Origin: Melastoma dodecandrum
Lineage: Eukaryota > Streptophyta > Magnoliopsida > Myrtales > Melastomataceae
Reading direction: 5' to 3'
Assembly: GCA_029817715.1 (NCBI GenBank)
Contig: JARUPY010000189.1
Span: forward strand, 1,116,001-1,180,000
Length of the DNA stretch: 64,000 nt
Part shown: in pieces, positions 56,220 through 64,000 of the stretch
Position numbering within the stretch: the stretch's first letter is position 1
Layout of the letters: the number at the start of each line of letters is the position of its first letter
Made by a program: the position numbers and the translations under genes
Notes under the pieces: generated by a model
Database searches by the model: none
Seen by the model: the letters and a program-made list of their open reading frames with translations, nothing else
What the model was told of the DNA's origin: nothing

Positions 56220-57080
56220 CTTCAATTTTGTTGTTTCTTGGTTTATTTTTTCTACAATTCAAATTGGTTGTTTGCATTTATTTTTATCTATGTAATGACT
56301 TCCTACCATTTATTAATATAGTACAACATTTTGTATATTTTTACGAAAAAAATTAACGTAATAAATGAATTCTCCAGTTCTAAATCTAAATATTAAAATA
56401 TAATAAATAAATTTTCGAGGAAGCAACACAAAACTTCATGTTGTTTTCAAATCTCGTCCCAGAAAATTGTAATAAAATCCTGAAAAAATGCATAAAAAAT
56501 GAACAAGTACTACACAAACATTTTCTTTGTGTTGTCATTTAAGATGGAAAAATCCATAAGAGATATCTCGTATAAAACGTTCTACACTTGCTTGATGATA
56601 TTTCGAACAAAAACACTAATATTTCGGAAAGAACTAATTTGATTGTATAAACAAATTTCTAATATACGACTACTACAATATTGTAGCATCATAATAAAAA
56701 AACACATACACGAAAGGCAAGTGATGTATGAAATTTCGTAAAGCTACTCATAAATTTCGTTATACTCAAAATATTCAACACAAATTTTGTTGTATACAAA
56801 ATATTTGTCATAGGGTCGAATATAAAATTATTTGCCTAGAAGCAATTGGTTTGTTTTCATTTACGAATAATTAATGGAAGCAAAAAAAAGTTTACCATTT
56901 ATTTGTATTTCAAAAAAGACAAAAACTTCATAAACAACAAAATATTACTATGCAAATGTTTTGTTTAACTATTTCGTAAAGCTTATTCAATAAATTTGTA
57001 AAGTGTTTGCATAACTTTATATTACAAATATTTTTGCTATTATTTCAAAATATTTCCTTGAAATACATCTTTGACGTTTT
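56220..57080. other. PME 3' UTR and ancestral 3' flank
   Basis: The first ~240 bases match the PME 3' UTR. From about 56460 the sequence matches 40530-41290 with small indels (a stretch of ~100 bases present near 40850-40975 is missing here). No gene is visible in this AT-rich DNA. Confidence 0.6.
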
Positions 57081-57611
57081 AAAAAATATATCTTGTGATA
57101 ATTTTTTTTATAACAGTATTGACAAAAATAATGAAATTAAACATACTCCGGTGAATGTGAATATTTGCTTACCTTTACATAAATATTGGATAAAATAATT
57201 AACATAAGTTTCATTTCGTACGGATAAATTGCCAATAGACAATTCTGCAAGATTTTCGTATTTTATGAATTTTTTGCAAATCTTTATGAATTTTTTCCGA
57301 ACAAAAAATACTATACCATAACAATTAAAAGATCCATGTAAATGCCATGTAACAATTTCATTTCTGTAAATTGGAGCTTTTCATCAATCATACTAAACTT
57401 TTAGTATTGACTATATAAAATAATTGTATACCTCACAGAGAAGTTTTCTTTGCGGGTAACATCTTTGTGTTCTTGCCTTACCTTTCCACAAACTAACAAC
57501 CAAAGTGTGAGGGTCTCATGATAAAACAATCATCGCACCTCCACGTTAAATGGCAAGGGCAGATGTTAATGAGAAAACTCGTGTCCCTATCCTTTGATTT
57601 TGGGTCATATG
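57081..57611. other. AT-rich spacer before element 3
   Basis: No convincing ORF, repeat or RNA gene seen. It ends at the LTR of element 3. Confidence 0.5.
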
Positions 57612-58234
57612 TGTTTGCGGACGAAACACGTCGCGATGTAACGGGGACTAACACAGAGTTAAAGAAATGTGCTCGTCAAGACTTTTAGATAAACAGTAAT
57701 ACAAAGCACAAAAATAAGAACGCGTGAACAAGAACGCTTACTACTATTTCTGGAGAAAGGATTACAGAGAGACAATCAAGCAGCCCTTTGGGGTCTTTGA
57801 ATGATTGTCGTGTGTTTATTACAGAAGACTGACTGTATATTTATATTAACACTTGATCATATACAGACAATAATCGCTAATAAAACTGCTAATACAACTG
57901 CTAACATAACGGCTAAACATATTTTTGCGCAAGTTTTATTAATACTAATTATAGTTCAAATACTTCGATCATGACTCAGTGAGGCTCCGACAGCAAATTG
58001 ATTAAGTCTTGAACCTTCAACTTGAACTCTTCCTACGATAGTCACTTCCTTCGACGTATCCTGCTTCGACATGCCTTGCTTCGACTGGCTTGAACTTTGA
58101 TCGGGTGCTCCTTCGACTATATCTGCCATCACAATGATGGGCCTTGCCATCATTGAAGCCCAAAACGGCTTTATTGTGTAAATATTTAACCTCCTTTCGA
58201 ACGACACGTGTCCCTCTTCGTTTCCTCTTCCTCA
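57612..58234 (-). repeat. 3' LTR of element 3
   Basis: It runs from tgtttgcgg to cttcctca on +. Matches the sequence from 63386 in order: 'aacacgtcg', the 'tttgaatgat' region, 'tgactg.atatttata', 'actcttcct' and 'ggccttgc.atcaatgaagcc' blocks. A purine-rich tract (CTTTGGGGGAAG on -) lies just inside, at about 58237-58250. Confidence 0.65.
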
Positions 58235-58288
58235 AACTTCCCCCAAAGCCAAGAAACCTCTTAGAACCCTAAAATCGCCATATCTCGT

Positions 58289-60905
58289 GTGTCTATCAAT
58301 TCCGCTCTCCTCAGCGGTGACGGCTTACGATTCAAGGCCATTTCCGAGCATCAAGATACGTCATCTCCGATGAGACTGACAACTGACGTGCCTAATGGCA
58401 AAGAGACATTTGACAGGCAAGTACCACTAGCAGTAACCGTCGGTCCCTTCTTCCAGCCATCAGCGTTCATTCAGCAGAAGGTGAACTGCGACTACCTTTA
58501 TCCTTCCTCCGGTTTGCCCATTCATCGGAATGATTTCTCGGTTCCTTCTTACTAGAGCAAGTCCTCGAATCAAGATAATCTGTATTACTTTCCTACAATT
58601 AGCACTTTTATGGGTTATGATGAGTGGGCTCGCAAGTGGTTAAACATTCGTAGAAAAGAATGGAGGCAACGAGGAATCTTTAACATCAGTATGCTGTTAA
58701 TCGAGGGAATGCGCTGTAGCCCTCATCCTTTGGTGGCTCTGTTGTCATTGTGGAATGTCAAAACCAACTATTTTTTCTTCTTGCCCGAAGGTCCTTTAAC
58801 AATCACTCTGGCAGATTTGGCATTCCTCACTAGTTGTGATGTGTCAGGAACGTTTCCTACATTGGGAGAGAGTGACTCAGATTTCCCTCTTCTAGACCAA
58901 TCCCCATCGAAGATTATTGCCAGACATATGAAGACAGATCCGAGCAAATGGGGAGATCTGAATGAGTTTGAGTTCATACCAGTTTGGTTGTCGAAGTTTA
59001 TCTTCTATGGTAGGGGGAAGCAACCCCTAAAGATGATGTGCCCACTGGCCAGTTACTTGGTCAAAGCATAAGAACCTGTGGCTTTGGGTCCTTTTCTTTT
59101 ATGCCTGATATGTCGATGTTTTTTTGAAGCAGCAACACGGAAAAACACTGGTGTAGCTCAGCCAAAATCGACAAAGGTTCCTTGAGTTTTCCCAAACATC
59201 CCTACAACAAGCCCCCCTATGGATTGTGTATGACTGGATTCATTTATACTTCCCTCAATTTTGGGACAGCTTCCAGCTTCGAGAGCATGAGAGTTCCTTT
59301 CATCTGTACGGGCCAGAGATAATCAAGAACTGACATTATGAACATTGGGGAAATCTTACAGCTACTGGTTATCGTGTTGAGCTTTAGAGAAGGATTTTGT
59401 TAATTTGAATCCATTCTTTGCCAAGCAGGCAGAACCGGATGAGTACTGGGATATAGTTTTGTCAGCAAGGGATTTATGGCCGACGAGGCTAGAGCATATA
59501 TCTTTGAGGTCTACAATCCTTAGCTCTGTGCTAGGCAATTTGGTTTTGTACAGAATACCCCTTTGCCACATTTTCGATCCATCAACAAAGACTTCTCATG
59601 GCGTACTTATGTACCCTTTTCTCATGAAAGAAGTGTAAGGCTTTCTGAATCGATCTTATGTTAGATTTCTTTTCATACTAAGTTATCTTTTAACTATTTA
59701 TTCACAGGTGTTTCGTAAGGAAGTAGAGTTCCCAACGTCCTATGTTTCTTGTGGGACTACTTTGACCTTCGACGAAATTTGGAATAAAACATTCAGAAAA
59801 ATCAGGAAAGAATTGAAGTTTTCTTCCCTTGCCATAGAAACTGCGATAATTCCAGAGAATTTTCTAGAGAAACTGGTCTCGAAGGCCGAGAAGGCTTTAC
59901 TATTCGACAAATTGCATTTCTGGAATATTTAAGCACTTGTTCAATTTCATTCAACTAATTATTGAAACTCTACAACTTCAAATGAAGAACTTCTGGCTAA
60001 TCGATCTAAAGTTGCTAGGTCGAAGATAAAACAATCTCCATCGGACAATCTGAGAAGAAAGTCTCCTAGAGGTAAGGGGAAAGCTGTTTCAACTGCAGAT
60101 TCACACCCTGAGTCTCCAAAGCTCAAGGCCAAGCGCAAGCTTCGGGTTGTTCCTTCTTATTTGGTAGAAGAAACTACTTCCGATATCCCTCCATTGTCAA
60201 AGAAGTCTAAAGGGGTAACTTTACAATCGATAGTTGAGTTGACCCAAGATCCTTCTCCAGCAAGAAGTGGAGCAACGGCTAAGGGGAAAGAACTTGCAGT
60301 AGTAATATTAGCATTTATTAGACAATGCAAAATTCAAAAGCTAACTCCATTTTTAATCAATGATTTGCATCCTATGAGAGGATCAACAGCCCCGAAGTTG
60401 GCCTCGATGTCTGTAGCAGCGTCCTCTGGTGCTACGGATCATGCGAAGTATCCCCCTCAAGCACTAGCACATGAAGGAACTCCCACACCCCAAGGAACAG
60501 GATGAATAAGATCATTTCCCTCGGTGATGGTACTTTCGCAGTAAGATTGAATTTTGATCCGCATTTTTTATTTCTATTTGAAGCGACGTGCTCATTGTAT
60601 CCCCTGGCACAGGTCTATTCCGACGGCTCCTTCGACGCGAAAGATGTCGAAGCCATGAATGTCAAGAAGGAGAATGTCGAAGAGCACGCTGTCGAAGAGG
60701 ATGTTGATGCAGGGCATGTTGACAAAGGACATGTAGAAGTAGAGGATAGCAACATTGGTGGATCCTCATCAATTCAGGAACCCTCCTTTGATCTTATGAA
60801 GAACGCTGTTCAGAATTCACCATCTGAAAGGGCTGAAGAGTTCGAGAACCCCCATCATGAAGTCGATGCGATGATCGATGAAATGATGGTTAATTCTTTG
60901 ACTGC
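58289..60905 (+). pseudogene. Antisense plant-mobile-domain gene of element 3 (main part)
   Basis: Starting at the ATG at 58289, an N-terminal block (SALLSGDGLRFKAIS) resembles that of element 1. The plant mobile domain follows: WARKWLNIRRKEW, GMRCSPHPLVALLSLWNVKT, FFFLPEGPLTITLADLAFL and NEFEFIPVWLSKFIF (58610-59071), then ARQFGFVQNTPLPHF near 59530-59575. A probable intron ends at AG 59707, and another at AG 60613. The block SCGTTLTFDEIWNKTFRKI (59740-59800) is shared with element 1. A Lys/Arg-rich linker (60050-60200, with KAKRKLRVV and KKSKG) could be a nuclear localisation signal. Acidic valine/glutamate repeats follow (60610-60760, ENVEEHAVEEDVDAGHVDKG). Several stops are present. The palindrome at 60906 interrupts it. 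Confidence 0.6.
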
Positions 60906-62526
60906 TGTTGGCATGGCAAAATCTCGGGCCTCACTATGAGGAGCCCATAAATACAGGCCATTTTATGATAAACCCACAAACCCATTTCGCCGACCCATAT
61001 CAAGTCTACCAAGACCGTGACATAAATTTTGGGCTTATTTTATAATGCCCATAAGTCTAGGGGTCTTCAAGAGTGTTTACAAGCCCACCGTTATGTAAGC
61101 CCGCCAAGGAAGTACTAAGTCTACAAAGCACTGTCGGGGTCAGAGTCTATGAGGGTCAGAGTCTACGAGGATCAGAAAAGATCTTGACTCCGAGATTTTT
61201 GGAAAAAGGATTACGGGGCCACGTTCCCATTATTTGAAAAGATCTTCAGCTGGAGAAAATCTAGGGATACGACTCTAATTTTTTAATTTAATATAAGAAG
61301 GAGAAGTTGTTAATTCTACAACGTGGATAAGAGCCACATCTACCAGGATCAGGTTGTTACCAAGATTCTAGGGAGTTGATTGAGAGGGCCACGATCTGCC
61401 AAAATATCGTAAGAACATGGCATACATCCTAAGCATATCAAAGATTTGGCATAAAAGGGAGAATATCTTCCTGAGGAAAGATCACGATCAACTCAGCCAA
61501 CAGAATCTTTATTTGCTCGTCACCCCGTAGTTGTTAGGATTACCCGACCTGGGCGAAACTCATGAGGTTTCATAGGTCTTCAATCCCACCACCAGAGTGA
61601 GCACCGTAGCTCTGGTAGCCAATTTCCACCAGCATTCCTCCGCTGGGACGAACCACCGTAGTCCCGGCAAACAATTCCGCCTTCGTTCCGCCGCTAGGGT
61701 GAGCAACCGTAACCCTGGCATCCGCAACCGCCACTACCTTCGACCACACTCAGCCCACCAAGCCCCAGCGATCGTTCTCAACCGTCCAAGTTCGCAAGTC
61801 TACAGCGCCACGTCATCAAGTCTACGACAGCGCCGTCTAAATTCACAAGTCCACAGCACCCGGCAGCAAGTCTACGACGCTACTACCGTCCAGATACACA
61901 AGCCTGTAGCGTCCAGCTGCAAGTCTACGACACCACCGTCCAAATTCACAAGTCTACAGCGTCCAGCAGCAAGTTTACAACGTTGCACCATCGTCCTTAC
62001 TTTATTTTTCATGGCTGTAAGCATTTTATTCTTATTGTAAGACTTCATTTGATCAACTCAATCTATTTCTTTTACTTACTCGCGACCACATCTAAAAACC
62101 CTGTGAGTATTATTTTCAAATATTTCCGACGTGATTCGTTTCGGCGCGAACTGTGCGAGTCGTATTCCCATATTTTCTCCAGCTAAAGATCTTTTCAAAT
62201 CATGGGAACGTGGCCCCGTAATCCTTTTTCCAAAAATCTCGGAGTCAAGATCTTTTCTATTCCTCGTAGACTCTGACCCTCGTAGACTCTGACCCCGACA
62301 GTCCTTTGTAGACTTAGTACTTCCCTGTCGGGCTCACATAACGATGGGTTTGTAAACACTCTTAAAGACCCCTGGACTTATGGGCTTTATAAAATAAGCC
62401 CAAAATTTATGTCACGGTCTTGGTAGACTTGATATGGGTCGGCGAAATGGGTTTGTGGGTTTCTCATAAAATGGCCTGAATTTATGGGCACATCATAATC
62501 AGGCCCAAGATTTTGTCATGCCAACA
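60906..62526 (+). mobile_element. LTR palindrome: LTR followed by inverted partial LTR, TSD ACTGC
   Basis: The left part (60906 to about 62155) is an LTR starting tgttggcatgg, homologous to the solo LTR at 53120-54214 and ending around 'cgcgaact'. The right part (about 62158-62526) is the first ~370 bases of the same LTR inverted, ending ...tcatgccaaca. Both outer ends are therefore the same LTR end (TGTTGGCATG) facing outwards. Perfect five-base duplications actgc lie at 60901-60905 and 62527-62531. It contains minisatellite-like repeats at 61600-61980 (counterpart of 53285-53800). No internal retroelement sequence was found. Confidence 0.8.
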
Positions 62527-62531
62527 ACTGC

Positions 62532-63350
62532 GCCCTTTCAATGTTATACATCAATTTAAAACTGCTTATCTTCACAACACTTGAAATCTTCAGACATACG
62601 AACCCCCAATGATGGTTTTAGATACTCAAGAAGAAGCTCCTATCGCTGAAGCAGATGACTCCCAGGTCAACATTTAGGAAGACCAATGTAAGAACCAAGG
62701 TAGCCATAATGAGCGAGAGCATGATGGCAATGTTGTAAAAGCGAACCAAGAGGGAGGGCATATACATGCATCGAAGTCGAAGATCCAGGGGAAGAGAGTA
62801 AACAACTTCATAGATTTGACCAATCTCCCAAGGAATCATCATCAACCGCCCCCGCTGTCTCAGTGCATGATCTTCAAGAAGGTGGTCTTCTTCGATAGGA
62901 AATCTCGCGAGAATCTCAGGATCGACTTTAGGCGATAGTTCACATCATCGAGGAAACCCCTTCAGCTTCCATGCTCCTTCGAGGGATTTGCATCGCCCAG
63001 AATCATACTTTGACGCGCTCATAACTAATGAGATTTGGAATAAGTTCATGTAAATGCCCAAGGAATCATCTGCAAATCGACTGGATGAGCTTGCAATAAT
63101 TTGCTATGTTGCCAGCTTGCGCTGTGAGGAGCTATAACTTCAAGCCCAATTAGAGTCGAAGGAATGTGAACTTGAAGTTGTTCACTCTGAGGTGGAAGGT
63201 CAGATAGCGAGATCGAAGCGTTCAAAGCCATCATCGAGCAAGAGAAGATTAACAGAACGTCAATCGAGCAAAAGTTACCTTCTGCGCTATTATTGAGCTT
63301 AGCTGCTAGGTCGAAGGAGGTGATTAGATGCCCAATCCTGACGATGTTGG
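62532..63350 (+). pseudogene. Antisense mobile-domain gene of element 3, C-terminal part
   Basis: After the palindrome the coding-like sequence resumes. A coiled-coil tail around 63105-63290 (LQAQLESKECELEVVHSEVEG) matches the tail of the element 1 antisense ORF (LEKGKAKVIVRERELAEAQT). In-frame stops are frequent. No other domain is seen. Confidence 0.5.
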
Positions 63351-63385
63351 AGAAATAAATATAACATATTTACTTTGTGTGTGGG

Positions 63386-64000
63386 TGTTTGCGCCGATAA
63401 CGTATTCGGGCCGACTAAACACGTCGGGAATTGTGAGGGACTAATAGTGTTTATGAAATGTGGTCTCCATGACATTACGAAAAACTGTAATGTAAAGCAA
63501 AAGAGTAAGAACACAATAACACGGGATCTTTGAATGATGGTCATGTTTAATTACAAAGATTGACTGCATATTTATACAAGAAATTAATCTTATCCAAAGG
63601 ATAATTGCTAAATAAAACCGCTAACATAATTGCTATACACATTTTACACATGTTTTATTTACACTAACTACACACTATCTACTTCGACCAAGTCTTGATG
63701 AAGTTCCCACCGAAAAATGGCTAAGTCTTGAAACCTCAACCGATACTCTTCCTTCAAATGTCACTCCCTTCGATAGCATTTCGATCGAGCTTTATTTTGT
63801 ACGTACTTTGACGCATTCCACTTCGACACGCTTACTTCGACGTCCTTGAACTTCGACCGAGTACTCCTTCGACCGTACCGCAATGATAGGCCTTGCAATC
63901 AATGAAGCCAAAAAATGGCTTTACCGTGTAAACATTGAGCCTCCCTCATACGACACGTATTACTTTTTCGACGAACGTTTCAATTGTGGGGGGTGCCTTT
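63386..64000 (-). repeat. 5' LTR of element 3 (may run off the window)
   Basis: It begins tgtttgcgcc on + and follows 57612-58234 in block order, with clear divergence. Similarity weakens around 63970. The sequence immediately left of it (gtgtgtggg) resembles, in reverse complement, the start of the leader after the element 1 LTR at 11315. Confidence 0.55.

Larger units (their letters stand above)
57612..64000 (-). mobile_element. LTR element 3 carrying only an antisense mobile-domain gene
   Basis: Related LTRs lie at 57612-58234 and from 63386 to the window end. Between them no gag, protease, RT or integrase motif was found on either strand; the only coding sequence is the antisense gene at 58289-60905 and 62532-63350, interrupted by an LTR-derived palindrome. 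Orientation (-) is deduced by analogy with elements 1 and 2, where the antisense gene starts next to the 3' LTR. This looks like a non-autonomous derivative. The right end may lie at or just beyond the window edge. Confidence 0.6.

Noticed and set aside
57612..58234. Element 3 LTR considered as the same family as element 2 LTRs
   Set aside because: No block similarity to 42372-43120 or 55432-56170; it matches instead the LTR end at 11044-11314.

Overview
This is a plant nuclear window, almost certainly an angiosperm and probably a eudicot; I cannot name the species. The evidence is spliced genes with GT-AG introns (an R2R3-MYB and a three-copy pectin methylesterase array), AT-rich intergenic DNA, and nested plant transposons (Ty3/gypsy, Ty1/copia, CACTA/En-Spm, a MITE-like element). 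I saw no bacterial-type operons, CRISPR arrays, rRNA or tRNA genes.

Layout. (1) 0.4-1.6 kb: one intact three-exon R2R3-MYB gene on +. (2) 2.5-11.3 kb: a decayed Ty3/gypsy element on + (gag, protease and RT remnants), with an antisense ORF on - between pol and the 3' LTR-like end. (3) 11.04-35.05 kb: a head-to-tail array of a ~7.13-7.16 kb unit, three complete copies and one truncated copy. Each complete unit holds an LTR end, a GA-rich repeat leader, a broken CACTA-type Ptta transposase gene on - interrupted by a MITE-like element, a CACTA-like terminus, and one apparently intact two-exon PME gene (622 aa) on +. (4) 35.05-42.15 kb: the fourth unit collapses into transposon debris: the 3' half of a copia element, a CACTA TNP2-type transposase on -, a 28-codon 3' stub of PME, and a deleted copia fragment. 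(5) 42.17-56.22 kb: a heavily deleted PME pseudogene split by a 13.8 kb Ty3/gypsy element on -. That element keeps both LTRs and remnants of all pol domains, carries an antisense plant-mobile-domain ORF on +, and has a solo LTR with perfect target-site duplication inside its gag. (6) 57.6-64 kb: a third LTR element that seems to carry only the antisense plant-mobile-domain ORF, itself interrupted by an LTR-derived palindrome with a perfect 5-bp target duplication.

How it fits together. The host genes are the MYB regulator and the cell-wall PME family; everything else is transposon-derived. The PME copies differ at only three inspected amino-acid positions, and copy 3 looks like a mosaic of copies 1 and 2, so the array is recent and has been recombining. 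The array breakpoint lies inside an LTR, so retroelement DNA was probably part of the duplication substrate.

The most unusual signal is that three diverged Ty3-type elements each carry, antisense to gag-pol, a gene of the same architecture: N-terminal region, plant mobile domain, charged linker, coiled coil, with probable introns. In the third element it is the only recognisable gene.
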